64,000 bases of DNA from Echinarachnius parma (Eukaryota > Echinodermata > Echinoidea > Clypeasteroida > Echinarachniidae), in the NCBI GenBank assembly GCA_037951105.1, contig JBAMJV010003285.1, positions 1-64,000 on the forward strand. The letters are read 5' to 3'. The notes under the pieces are model-generated. The model did not search any database and was not told the DNA's origin. It saw nothing but the letters and a program-made list of their open reading frames with translations. Shown piece by piece: positions 10,888 through 21,023 of the stretch. Made by a program: the position numbers and the translations under genes. How positions within the stretch are numbered: position 1 is the first letter of the stretch; the number at the start of each line of letters is the position of its first letter.

Positions 10888-11027
10888 GCCCCGTTGCAGA
10901 ATGAGTTGCAATCGAATGTGAAGTTGAAATTAATTTTCAAGTCAGAAAATATGCACATTTGAACCAATCAGATTTGTGCATTTAGTCACATGATCTGACT
11001 TACAATTAATTGTAACAGGGGCCTTGT
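10888..11027. mobile_element. Small foldback MITE, GGCCCCGTTGCAG type
   Basis: GGCCCCGTTGCAGAATGAGTTGCAATCGA... pairs with ..ACTTACAATTAATTGTAACAGGGGCC. Similar elements of ~130-140 bp lie at 13062-13190 and near 63370-63510. No TSD could be fixed. Confidence 0.55.
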
Positions 11028-11168
11028 CATATACATGTAGTTCCTCTTGGGTATTGCTCATACGGTAATTGAAATAACCACTTCTCTCTACTTTAACTGC
11101 CCACTGGAGGCTGTCTGCATTGTCGTGAAAACAAATAGTGAAAATGCAGGCATTTAGCTTCCCTCTAA

Positions 11169-11395
11169 AGCCCTCCGCACACAGAGCCGACTCGACCTGA
11201 TCCGATTGGTTTTCAGTCAGGCTAGAGTCTAGAGTCGGTTTCGCTCAGTCGTAGCCGATTCATGTTGAATCGGCCTCGAATGATCTCCGACTGGCCTTTG
11301 ACCGGCAAAACAGGAGTCCTGAGGCAACGTTTACTGAGCTGAACCGAATGCAAACCAGTCGGATCGGGTCTAGTCGGCTCTGTGTGCGGAGGGCT
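11169..11395. mobile_element. Harbinger-like foldback MITE with TAA TSD
   Basis: Inverted ends AGCCCTCCGCACACAGAGCC (both sides, near perfect) are flanked by TAA (11166-11168 and 11396-11398). TWA 3-bp duplications are the mark of PIF/Harbinger. The arms continue CGACTCGACC..GATC and can pair for ~100 bp. Length 227 bp. Confidence 0.7.
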
Positions 11396-11398
11396 TAA

Positions 11399-12225
11399 GT
11401 TGTCAAGTGAAGTCACAAATGTATATTGAATTTCTAGATATGATGTTTTTTATATATTGCACCTTGTATCATTAAGGATCAATACTTGTAAGCCTGACAG
11501 ATGGATCCTAGAAAAAAGCACCCACATTATGATGTATGACTAGTGTGCATATTTATGAGCTTGAACCCAAGTAAAAGCTCAACAATATAATAGCACTTGC
11601 TTATCAATATGTATCCATATGATCTATATTTTGCTCTACCTAAGTGATGTAATATTGTTCTCTATATTGGTCTGTCATTTTAATACTAGTATTTGAATTT
11701 TACACAATTCACTTTAATAGCAGAATCATTAATGATATTTGCTTGTTTTTTTGTGAAAAGGAAAAATATTTTGCTCTCCATTTTTACATGACAGACAAGA
11801 TATTTTGGAATTCCAGGGAAAGATGTTTAATTCATCAAGATCTCTAGTTTTATACAGAATTTGGATATGTGCACTATTATTTTTTGCACCTTTTAAGAAT
11901 GTTCATGATCATCTTAGCAAGACTAAAACAAAAATCTCCAAAAACTCATCACTCTATTTCTTGGTAAATTTTTCAATCACAGTTAAAAAATCACAGCGGT
12001 GCACTTTCAAATGTTTCTTTAATAGCATATTTTATTTGTATTGTATTTTAATTCACAGGTACACACATATACACGTATTGCTCTTATTTATTTGCCTGTA
12101 TTGTCATAGTCTATGGACAAATTTTACAAGCACAGATACAACTAAACTGATTTTATACATACATGTACAGGTTTGCTTCTTTGGTTTTATTTTGTTGTGG
12201 TATGTAGATGCAAAGTTCCAATAGA
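11399..12225. other. AT-rich intergenic stretch, nothing recognised
   Basis: Includes an open frame of about 140 codons (11805-12224), but its composition (runs of hydrophobic and Lys/Asn residues from AT-rich DNA) and lack of splice or family signals argue against a gene. Confidence 0.5.
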
Positions 12226-12510
12226 CCTGTGGGTGTTCACAAAGATCCAAAGTTAAAACTTAACTTTTAAGTTGGACTTAAAATTATGGAAAGCCATTAG
12301 TTGCTATGTAAAATGTATACATTAATTTTAAAATACAACATAAAATTTGCTTTAAAATAATAAGATGTTTTCTTTTATCAAGGAGATTTTACATTCTTGA
12401 TGTAAAATGTATTAAAAGTCCCAAATACTATTATTATTTTATTCCAATGCTACAAATGGCTTTCCATGATTTTAAGTCCAACTTAAATTAAGTTAAGTCT
12501 GTGATTGTGT
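12226..12510. mobile_element. Foldback MITE, GGGTGTTTCACAAAGATC family (diverged)
   Basis: GGGTGTTCACAAAGATCCAAAGTT..CAACTTAACTTTTAAGTTGGACTTAAAATTATGGAAAGCCATT pairs with ..GGCTTTCCATGATTTTAAGTCCAACTTAA. It is the same family as 14436-14660. The right terminus is degraded. Confidence 0.6.
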
Positions 12511-13061
12511 GGTTGGTGGATGGGGAGGCAGGGTCGTAAAGTGGAGTTTTGCTTGAAACTCCCTGGCCCGTATTCTGAAGTCGGGTTTAACCTAAATCCT
12601 TGGTTTTTAGTGTGGTTTAGTAGAGATTTAATTAGGCACAAACCTGCGGGCCACAGAGTTTTTGCTTTTACAATCCTAACATATGACATGTTATTTCTCT
12701 TGTCCCAAGCATGTCTCATAAAAATTACTGTAGTGTTAACTGTGTTTTCACTACCAATGTCACCCTGGTGACTCTGTGAACGTTGCAGCGAGAAGCACCC
12801 CCCCCCCCCTCCTCTCCCAATAATTTTACAAAACAATAACAATGGGCATACAATAAAGAAATATAGTGTGCCCCAATCCCCAAATATTTAAACTATGCCA
12901 TTCCACCACATTCATTGAATCCATACATTGGGTGACATTTGAGCACTTATCCGTTTTCTACTAAATACAAACTTGGAAAGAGGCCATTAGCCATTTACTC
13001 CCAGGGTGACTTTCTACTTCCTTCAATTGCTGACTTCCCTTATTATACCCATTTGTGACCA
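12511..13061. other. Intergenic, repeat scraps only
   Basis: Contains a GGCCCGTATTCTGAAGTCGG motif near 12566 typical of MITE ends, and a C-run near 12800. No gene seen. Confidence 0.4.
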
Positions 13062-13190
13062 GGGCCCCCGTTGCAGAAATAGATTGAATCGATTGTAACG
13101 TTGCAATTTATTGCAACTCAAATCTGCATATTTTCCGACTTGCAATTAATTGCAACTTTACAATCGATTGCAATTCTTTCTGCAACGGGG
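13062..13190. mobile_element. Small foldback MITE, GGCCCCGTTGCAG type
   Basis: GGGCCCCCGTTGCAGAAATAGATTG..AATCGATTGTAACGTTGCAATT pairs with AATTGCAACTTTACAATCGATTG..TTCTGCAACGGGG. About 130 bp, with nearly the whole length palindromic. Confidence 0.65.
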
Positions 13191-13641
13191 TTCAGCTCTG
13201 GCAAAATCAGGTGCCTTTGTCTGCAAACATTTAATTTTATATTTTTATGGTTATGGGAATAACTCTTTTATTTGCTTTAAATTGAAACCAAATCATACAA
13301 AACTTCAAATATTTGGTAGAACTAGGTATACTTTTTTGAAATAAAATGCATACTTTTCATTTAAAAGCCAATTTCAGGAACACCTGATTTGCCGCCAAGA
13401 GCATGATTTTTGACCAAGCTGTTCACATTTGATCAATTTTAAAGAGACCTTCACAGGAAGCTGTCTTGATTGTTTCTCTCATCTTAAATTCCACTCAAAT
13501 GCACCCACAAATGCACATACTTGTAAGCACCGGCAATCAAGGATTAAAAAAAAAAGTACTATGCAAATGTGGACCTGTGTGTTTGATATTTCACTGCCCA
13601 ACCAGGGACTACTGTGTATGCCAATCGAGGACACATACAGT

Positions 13642-13975
13642 GGCCCGGATTCACAAAGCAGGTTTGTAGGAGGTTTGTACAAACCATGGTTTATCCATGG
13701 TCTACATCTATGGAGTGCTGCTCGTATACAAGTAAAACAATTTATAAGTTCTAATGATATGAACTGTTAGTGCTTGATAACCAGCAAATTTCACCATGTG
13801 AGAAGACAAATATTTATTTGGTGCATTTTGTAAATGTGTACCATCAACATTGTTAACAAGTAAGGAGTTTACATTCTTTCTCCATCAGTTTACAAATGGC
13901 ACTCCATAGATGTAGACCATGGATAAACCATGGTTTGTACAAACCTCCTACAAACCTCCTTTGTGAATCCGGGCC
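13642..13975. mobile_element. Foldback MITE with ~48-bp near-perfect arms
   Basis: GGCCCGGATTCACAAAGCAG.. and its complement ..TTTGTGAATCCGGGCC bound the element. The arms contain GGTTTGTAGGAGGTTTGTAC, CCATGGTTTATCCATGG and GTCTACATCTATGGAGTGC. AGT flanks both ends. The superfamily is not clear. Confidence 0.7.
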
Positions 13976-14179
13976 AGTGTGTTTGAAAGTCAACAGCACA
14001 ACTGTGGACTTCCAGGGTGCATGTTATTTTTTTCCAGATTTTTGATGCACGCGCATATGAATGGTAATTGAATTAGCATCCGTTTGCACTAGTCAGGCAA
14101 ATGAGGACTGTCTACGTTCGTAGGCTGTGTCCACGGTTGGAATGTATGGTGTCCAATTTTGTCCTCGATCGGAGGCGTT

Positions 14180-14220
14180 AACATACACACACACACACAC
14201 GCAAACAATCACACACACGG
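14180..14220. repeat. CA microsatellite (imperfect)
   Basis: ACACACACACACAC runs interrupted by GCAAACAAT. Confidence 0.8.
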
Positions 14221-14435
14221 ATGGTTTCACCCACATTAGACTTCTGTTATAACTAAGTTTCAGAATTTAAAAAATTAGCGTGTTTAAGTCATGAAAAAAA
14301 AACACATTAAAAGAACTAAATAATTGATCACCAAACAAATTGGAATTATCATTTGTAATTTATTCATAGAAAGGATGTGAGGGACCTCCATGATAGGAAA
14401 TCATTCTCACATTCTGTATTAAATGAAGTCCTGTA

Positions 14436-14660
14436 GGGTGTTTCACAAAGATCCTAAGTTGAACTTACTCTAAGTTAGACATAAAAAGTATGGAAAGCCA
14501 TTAGTTTCTTTGAAAAATTGTTCTTAATGCAACATTTATGAAAGTTCTAAATTTCTTGCTTTTTTGCTTTTGAATATATTGTATTCCAAGGCTACAAATG
14601 GCTTTCCATAATAGTTAAGTCCAACTTAAGTTCAACTTAGGATCTTTGTGAAACACCCCC
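14436..14660. mobile_element. Foldback MITE with TA flanks
   Basis: GGGTGTTTCACAAAGATCC..AAGTTGAACTT on the left pairs with ..AAGTTCAACTTAGGATCTTTGTGAAACACCC on the right, flanked by TA. The interior shares TATGGAAAGCCATTAGTT with the diverged copy at 12226-12510. Confidence 0.7.
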
Positions 14661-14859
14661 TAATCTAAAGGATTTGTGTCAGTACGGACAGTACCTCTCA
14701 GTAAAGAGAAAATGATTGTAAACAAATATATGCACATACAACTAGCAAGTAATAGGCTGATTGAGTGATTGTCAATAGTTAATGGTAAGTAACATGTGAA
14801 ATTTATGAATACTTTAATCTAAAGCAAAGCAATCACTCTTCAATCACTTTACATTTCTT

Positions 14860-14975
14860 GCTTGATAACAAGTCGATACCTCTCACATCTGAAATGGTTA
14901 ATTGGATGGCAAATGATCTGACATCTTGGTCAGAACACTGACCTGGGAAATAGGCAGAATATAGAGCACTAAGTA
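14860..14975 (-). pseudogene. Decayed copy of the 3' part of the last TRMO exon
   Basis: Compared with 15045-15165 of the functional exon, both read GATACCTCTCAC / GGTACCTTTCAC, then CAAATGATCTGACATCTTGGTCAGAACACTGACCTGGGAAATAGGC against a near-identical stretch, then AGAGCACT. It lies just downstream of the stop in transcript order, offset about 185 bp. The frame is not kept. Confidence 0.6.
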
Positions 14976-15057
14976 ACTAAGTGTGTGAAAGTTGTGAATA
15001 TTATTGTTTATTCAGCACAAACACTCCAGCTTCGTTTGTTTCTAGCTTAATGATCAG

Positions 15058-18000
15058 TCAGTTGGTACCTTTCACTTCCGAGTCGTTCTCATTGGAGGGG
15101 AAACGATCTACCGTCTTAGTGGGAACACTGGCCTGGGAAATAGGCTGGACAAAGAGCACTTCGGCAAAGCCCGGTCCGAACCAACTAGTGATGTGCAGGT
15201 TGTCAAGGGTGAAGTAGTACAGCCTGTCTGTACAGTCCTTCCTCCTGTAGACGGAGCGAGGGTCTGCGGAGAGGATGTCTTGGATGGCACAGCGGGCCTC
15301 TGAGGCATCATGCAAGAATTCCAGCTTGAAATCGTCGCAATCTGGAATTGTTAAAAGGATAAGAGTCAATCAGAAGAGTTGCCTGAGACAACCAAACCAG
15401 CTTGATCATAGTTTATAATCCCAAAACCACACTAGCTTATTAGATGATCCTCCAGAAGACTGAGGCATGGTGCAATAATTCCACCTAGCAGTCATCGCAA
15501 TTGGTTGTGGAAGAAATTATGAAAGGATATTGATGTTCATACTACAGGACTATAATACACCCAGAAGAGTTGCCTGAGACAACCTAACCAGCTTGGTTCA
15601 TATTCCCAAAACCACACTAACTTATTACATTCTATGTCTATTTTAGATGATCGTGTTGTTCAATTGTAGCTAGGAATTGAAATGGCGACCTACTGGGGTG
15701 TCAACGTGGATGTGCGAACAGTTGATCTATGGCCGTAGAAGCGTTTCTTCAGTGTGGTCCTGGTCTCGCCTACATACATTACTAGATCCCACAAACCCTG
15801 TTAGTGATGAGATACTGTATACAACATTAGTGGTGGTGCATGTGATGTGGCCCTTGGTGTGGTGCAAATGGTTAGTGGTCCTTTTATAGTGGTCCTTTGA
15901 ATTGGTCACCTTGGAGGATATGGTCCTTACATACAATGCGCCTGTTGGAAGTGCATTTGCAGTGCATCATCTATTTTAGATGATCCTCTGGTAGACAGTG
16001 CGTGGGTCTGCAGAGATGATATTCCTAATGGCACATCAAGCCTATGAGGCATTGTGTAAGAATTCCATCCTGTAGACGTCGCAATTTGTTGAGGAAATTT
16101 TGAAAGGATGTATCAATATTCCAGGCATACTATAGGACTTTACTTATCACAAATTATTGTTGTTCTACAGCTACACGGGAATAAGGGGATACATTTTGGT
16201 GGCCACTATCAGAAGGTTGGCTACTTCTTACAGGTGACCACTATGATATTTTTGACAGCATTTATATTTTATTTGAATATTTATGGTGTAAAACAAAACT
16301 TGCCTTTATTCTCATTTTGCCAAAATGCAGCCAACTGAGCCTCGGCGCAAGGTGTGAACCGAACAGCAAGCTGTCTGATTGGTGGGGCACTGACCCAGCC
16401 AGCCACCCTCACATCACTACTCAGGGCATCATCCACAACCGTCTCTGCTTCAGTACTTCTTTTATTATCTCCTCCACTTTTACAAGACATTTCAGTATCT
16501 TCCCGAGAATCAGTCAATTTTCCAGAAGCTTCCACAGCTTCATCAGTTCTCGTGAAGTCCCTCTCAGCATGCCTAAGTCTTTTAGCGGCTCCAGCTTCAC
16601 TAGTTCTTTCAGAGTGATCCGTAGATTCAGTTCTTTTGGAGTCTTTCCAAGCCTCAGAGACCTCAGGGGCATCGGTCTTCATAATTTTCGCATCCATCAC
16701 ATTCCCTTCCGAACAATCCCTCCTACAATTTTCTTTGGACCTTTCACTCTCAAGGGCTAAGTCATATCTATCATCATCTGTTCCATCTTTCATGCAGGTG
16801 CCAGCAGTAGTTGGACGGTCAAGAGATGTATCAGATTCTTTTGATGACTTTGTAGGATCTCTATCATCGACTGTCCTCAGATTAGCCTGACTTGGGGAGT
16901 CATATGCTGGAACGTAAGGCTTGATGTCTAGTACTGGCGTCCCGTCTATCATATCCATGCCGGACAGATACAATGTGTCTCCTGTAAACAAATGAAAGAC
17001 AAAAAAAAACAGTATTATTTTAACAACAAAAATCTTGACTTCAGGAAGAGAAATTTTGGAGATTTCAGAGATACCAAAATCAGAAAATTAAACTATTACA
17101 ATCTTCACTTTGTTGCAACAAGTCACTATATAGTTAAACCAAGTTAAACCTGTCTAAGTGCCCACCTGTCTAGAGTGGCTAACCGGCCTATAACCTGTCT
17201 ACAGTAGCCATTCTCTTGAATATTTTAATCTTGAATATTATTATTGGGTGGTGGTACCCTTTAAAGTTACCTTCTACTCTATCCGGATTCTTGTTAGAGT
17301 TAGACCAAGCTGAAAATTTGAATATTTCAGAAATACACATATGATGACCTTAATGGTACCCTGGGGTACCAAACGAAAATCCGCCATTTTGTTTAATTAT
17401 TTATTTATTTTTTAGGGCTGTACTGGGGTATAGCGTGCATACAAGCGCGCGCTACACTGCATGCACAACGCAATACGGTTGTACTTCGAGTGGACACAAG
17501 ATGGCGCTACACAACGCGGGATACCGGGGTACAACGGTACCCCGGGGTACTGCGTGTGTCATCATATCAGCAAATTTAAATATTGTGACCTCATAAGCAT
17601 TTTGTGTCAACCAGACTAGCAACAGATCACATTTACCATCAAACTTTTCCTAGTGGCTACCTGCCTATTATAGCTGCCAAGATAAGTGATCCCCGCAGAG
17701 GGTCATATGTCTTCAATGGCCTTTTTTCCTATGGTGGTCACCATAAACAGGTGTAAATTAGATACAACAAGTAAAGTTTGTCAATACAGGGTCAATGTTG
17801 TTGGATTTATAACCCTTTTGTTAAACTAGCAAGGGTGTGCATACCAAAGTTATAGCTGAGATTTTGGAAATTTCAAAAATACCAAAATCAAAACATTAAA
17901 ATATTGTTACTTTATATTTTATTTACATTTTGTGACAACAGGTGAGGTCAGTCACAAATATTACACAACTAGCTAGGTTACCTTCCACTTTATCCAGTCT

Positions 18001-19029
18001 GGCTAGAGTGAGACCAATGGGGTTGGGTCTGTGGGGCGACCTGGATGCAAACACACCCACTTTCCTGCCGTCCAGTCTGGGTGGCTTCACCTTGGCTTTG
18101 CCAAATGTTTCTTGGCTGTTCTGATGGAACACGAACAGAACCCTGGAGGGTAAAAGAAAATAATGAGACGTCCCAGAATTACTGCACATAAATCAAAAGG
18201 GATATTGCCAAAATTAAAATAAAATATAAATTGTTTTCTTTGTGTTCTATGCATTGATATGGGCAAAACAGATACAATTTACATATTTTAGGATTTCTCC
18301 CCATATTATCTAAAATGCACAATTCCTCTAGGAATGCAATAAATTTACTTTGTTTTTTCCTGTAGCCCAGTCAGGCAAGTAAAAACAAGATTTTGTTTAA
18401 AATCTAGTGGCCCCAAACAAAGAAAAACATAACAAATTCAGTGATTTGGTTACTCATTTGAGCTTGTAGAACTTAAGATCTGATTTTCTGTTCGTTTTGT
18501 AAATTCACTATTCATTTTGTATCATACATTGTACTTTATTTTGAAATGCCGAATAAATAATAATAATAATAATAATAATCTATGATATTTTGGTGGCCCG
18601 CGTCCCGCAGCTTACTTTTAGTGGCCCCAAGCCAGTGGAAATGTGATACATAATTTCGAGCACTGCCTCTGGACGCTGTTGAAATAGTCAGGAGTGTTCA
18701 AAGGGTTTGATTTATTACCAGACATGAGAGAACTCTGCGAGGCCGTCCAGCGAGTGATCCGGGCAGACAAACACAGACTTGAGGATGCGGAGCTTGGCCC
18801 TGGAGTAGGAGCACACGGTGGGCTGTCTAGGGGTGCCGTTCTTGCTCTTGAAACAAGACTTGATGTGTCCGATGGGAGCAGAGAGACTGATGGTTCCAGA
18901 CGATATCGAGGGCTTCATGATCTGATCACTCCTTGTCTCCTTGGAACCATTTGCTCTTTTGGAGACATTGGCAGTTTCGATGGCTGTGGGAGCACCCCCA
19001 GTACCAGAGGGTCCTTCATTGCTGGACAT
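15058..19029 (-). CDS. TRMO: tRNA (adenine(37)-N6)-methyltransferase TRMO (TsaA/YaeB family), 4 coding exons
   Basis: Exons in transcript order are 19029-18719, 18142-17982, 16981-16304 and 15341-15058, phase-consistent, 1,434 nt, 477 residues. TRMO N6-methylates t6A37 in certain tRNAs using S-adenosylmethionine. The TsaA-like domain covers residues about 51-190. It contains API(G)HIKSCFKSKNGTPRQP (51-70), CSYSRAKLRI, DHSLDGLAEFSHVW (91-104), PPRLDGRKVGVFASRSPHRP (124-143) with NPIGLTLARL, and LYLSGMDMIDGTPVLDIKPY. After a long Ser/Glu/Asp-rich, poorly conserved linker (about 200-365), the conserved C-terminal block begins: LSADPRSVYRRKDCTDRLYY (407-426), then WFGPGFAEVL (437-446). Human TRMO is 441 residues with the same order. 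The third intron uses a predicted GC donor (AAAG|GCAAGT), the only donor seen that keeps phase. The start at 19029 is the first ATG before the domain. An acceptor-like TTTTTACAG at 19133 suggests an upstream exon, so more N-terminal sequence or a 5' UTR exon is possible. Confidence 0.88.
15447..15636 (-). pseudogene. Decayed copy of TRMO last-exon boundary and intron
   Basis: GACTGAGGCATGGTGCAATAATTCCA..CGCAATTGG..GAAAGGAT resembles 15298-15360 of the functional exon and acceptor. The following AGAAGAGTTGCCTGAGACAACC.AACCAGCTTGG and CCAAAACCACACTA.CTTATTA repeat the adjacent intron (15376-15440). This is a tandem segmental duplication of about 155-170 bp. Confidence 0.65.
15653..15969 (-). 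mobile_element. Penelope-like element fragment (GIY-YIG region)
   Basis: On the minus strand short frames read HITCTTTNVVYSIS, YVGETRTTLKKRFYGHRS and, in another frame, TPVGRHFNS. These are motifs of the GIY-YIG endonuclease domain found at the C-terminus of Penelope-like retroelements. The piece is flanked by a 16-bp direct repeat TCTATTTTAGATGATC (15637-15652 and 15970-15985), consistent with a target-site duplication. It is only ~320 bp, degenerate and inactive. It sits between two decayed TRMO exon copies. Confidence 0.6.
15970..16110 (-). pseudogene. Second decayed copy of the TRMO last exon
   Basis: CCTCTGGTAGACAGTGCGTGGGTCTGCAGAGATGAT..TAATGGCACA.CAAGCCTATGAGGCATTGTGTAAGAATTCCA..GACGTCGCAATTTG parallels 15240-15345 of the functional exon base for base over ~110 nt with many substitutions. 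It lies in the preceding intron. The Penelope-like piece separates it from the 15447-15636 copy. Confidence 0.65.
16111..16303 (-). other. TRMO intron 3, upstream part
   Basis: AT-rich intron next to the predicted GC donor at 16303-16302. The stretch GGTGGCCACTATCAGAAGGTTGGCTACTTCTTACAGGTGACC looks like a CAGTCAAACCTG-family scrap. Confidence 0.4.
17135..17262. mobile_element. CAGTCAAACCTG-family MITE fragment in TRMO intron
   Basis: AGTTAAACCTGTCTAAGTGCCCACCTGTCTAGAGTGGC..CTGTCTACAGTAGCC recalls 9389-9515 and 54379-54520. A further scrap lies at about 17640-17745. Confidence 0.45.
17263..17330 (-). pseudogene. Decayed copy of the 3' end of TRMO exon 2
   Basis: GTTACCTTCTACTCTATCCG..TTAGAGTTAGACCAA corresponds to the donor and last codons of exon 2 (GTTACCTTCCACTTTATCCAGTCTGGCTAGAGTGAGACCAA at 17978-18018). 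Upstream intron text (ATTTTGGA(A/G)ATTTCA(A/G)A(A/G)ATACCAAAATCA) is duplicated with it at 17052-17090 and 17862-17900. The copy is therefore part of an exon-plus-intron duplication of roughly 700 bp offset including later insertions. Confidence 0.55.
17338..17574. mobile_element. Foldback MITE with GGTACCCCGGGGTACC core
   Basis: ATATGATGACCTTAATGGTACCCTGGGGTACC on the left faces ..GGTACCCCGGGGTACTGCGTGTGTCATCATAT on the right. The terminal ATATGATGAC and subterminal GTACCCCGGGGTAC palindromes are shared. No TSD could be fixed with certainty. Confidence 0.5.
18360..18640. repeat. Dispersed repeat (GCCCAGTCAGGCAAGTAAAAAC family) with AATAAT run
   Basis: GCCCAGTCAGGCAAGTAAAAACAAGATTTTG..AGTGGCCCCAAACAAAGAAAAAC recurs inverted at 58376-58540; a (AATAATAATAAT) run sits at 18555-18580. 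It lies in TRMO intron 1. Confidence 0.5.
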
Positions 19030-19132
19030 GTTGGATGACCCTGATGCAGACCAAATGTTTATAATGTTGTTGACACACCTCTGGGACTGGGATCTTCGCA
19101 ATTTTGATATTAGTGTAAGTGGAAGCACCAGC

Positions 19133-19699
19133 CTGTAAAAACAAAATTTTAAAAAATATAAACGTATTAATCATCAGGTCACCAGAATTTCAATATTGTA
19201 CAATATTTGTGTATGTTTTTCTTTGTTTGGGAATTCAGGCTTTACTACCAGATTCAAATTTCAGCCTTTAGGCTACTGAAATTAGAAAAATCTTGTTTGT
19301 ACTAGCCTGTTACGCATCTGGGCAACAATGGAAACAAAGGATAATTTCTAAGCATGACCATATTGGGATAAAGACAAACTAAACTAAAGAAAAATTAATA
19401 ATAAATAAATCAGCCTCATTGTCATGATTATAGATAGTATTGTGACATAATATTATTTGTTTCTCTTGTGTTATAGATGCCGTTGTCATTAGTTGATGAC
19501 CACACGACTATCAGCTAAATAGTGAGACACTTATTGACACAAGTCAATACACACTATGAAAGAAACCATTTAGTTCCCTTTTGTGGAACAGCCCTCTAAG
19601 CTCCAGCTGACTGGACCATTTACAAAAATAGTAGATGTGAACAGCCCTCATCTAGATGCTAAACCATTTGAACATGTTGAACAGGCATTGAGTAATTAA
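19133..19699. other. TRMO upstream region
   Basis: Starts with an acceptor-like TTTTTACAG on the minus strand (19133-19141). The rest is AT-rich without a recognised promoter or coding exon. Confidence 0.4.
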
Positions 19700-20848
19700 A
19701 GGGATAGTTGAGTTTTGGTAAAGAGCTAGAGTACAGTTTTGGTCAATTATTTTAGTAACCAAAACCTGCACCAACATTACAACTAATAGTTATAACTCCA
19801 CCATCCCAGGACGAAAATCCAGTTGAAACCAATTAGAATTTCAATGGGTACCCATTGAAATTCTAATTAGTACCCATTGAATTCAATGGGTACCCATTGG
19901 CATTGGTTTCAATGGGTACCCATTGATTTCAATTGGTACCCATTGAATTCAATTTGTCAAATTGTTTCAATTTCCATACAATGCATGCTCTTCGATTACC
20001 AATTGATTTCAATTGGTAATTTTAAATTGGTAATTCTTCTATTACTCAATTGATTTCAATTGGCAATATAGTCCAAGGGAATTTCACCCTGGGATGCTCG
20101 AAAGCCTATGAAAAATAAATGACTAAGCAAAAAGCCTGTTATCATTTAAAAAGAGCCGTTAAAACTCAAGAGTGCGCTCTCCAAAAACTCATTGGTTTCA
20201 ACCATTTAAAATAAAATATTGTGCATGTCATGTTTTGTTGAAATGAACAAAGACGAACTTGATTAGAAAAAGAGATAATCATCAACTATTTAAAAACCTT
20301 TTTTGTACATTTCTTAAAAGAGAAAGCATTTAAAAAAGAATTACGGCTGGTTCAAAGTTATTGAATAATTGTGGGGCCCCAAAATGATTGAATAATTGTG
20401 GGTTCCCACAATTATTACAAACTTATGCCAATGGTTATGTTTATTTTTATGGATATTTTAGCCATTTCTGAACCAATTTTGATCAAATAAAGTTTCTTCT
20501 GTCATTCAAATTGTATGCTCTTTCAAATTTGACACTCAGTTTTTCATTATCTCACAAATAAATTATTGTGTAGCACCCTCTATAATATAGGCCTATCCAT
20601 ACCTGTACTTATGTGTAAAATACTTTGTATGTTACACGTGGCGCCGCACACTACGTGGTTGTTCTATACCGCTAGTGTCCGGTCGTAACCATTAACAACT
20701 CATTGTCAACTGGGTCATAAAGTGAATTCGCCGACACCCCTCGCACAATCAATTGCCCCGCCGAGTGAAAAAATAACGCACTACGGCAATGTGATTCTGT
20801 ATGCTATACACAAACGGTATAGGTGGCCCTGCTGGTGAGCCTATCCCT
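19700..20848 (-). mobile_element. Kolobok/T2-like MITE, family 1 (copy 2), with nested insertions
   Basis: TTAA flanks both ends (19696-19699, 20849-20852). Ends are AGGGATAGTTGAGTTTTGG and ..CTATCCCT. The backbone matches the 540-bp family. The extra length comes from the nested palindromic MITE at 19805-20093 and about 250 bp of unrelated sequence near 20585-20830. Confidence 0.75.
19805..20093. mobile_element. Nested palindrome-filled MITE (GGTACC type)
   Basis: Starts CCCAGGACGAAAATCCAG and ends ..AATTTCACCCTGGG, with AT on both sides. Without it, the host reads CTCCACCATGCTCGAAAGG, exactly as in the related MITE at 22840 (ACTCCACCATGCTCGAAAGG). This proves a 2-bp AT target duplication. 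The interior carries GGTACCCATTGAA..TTCAATGGGTACC palindromes and ACCAATTGATTTCAATTGGT. Confidence 0.8.
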
Positions 20849-21021
20849 TTAAATTGAATAGTAAGATTACACTTTACAATTACAGTTCTATTTTTTTAAT
20901 GAAAAAGAGCAAAGAAAATAGAAATATGGTTTCTCCAGGATACCCTATTTTATTTGCTCTTTTTCATTATTTCGTATGGAGTTACATTATCTTGATGGTA
21001 TGCTAATCCCCATTGTGACAA
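20849..21021. other. Short intergenic spacer
   Basis: Contains an inverted pair, GAAAAAGAGCAAAGAAAATA and TATTTTATTTGCTCTTTTTC, around 20899-20970. This is a small hairpin of unknown meaning. Confidence 0.4.
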
Positions 21022-21023
21022 TA

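Noticed and set aside
11805-12224. 139-codon open frame
   Set aside because: AT-rich composition, no recognisable motif and no splice context; length is within chance for such DNA.
16317-16890. Plus-strand open frames opposite TRMO exon 3
   Set aside because: They are antisense shadows of a well-supported coding exon.
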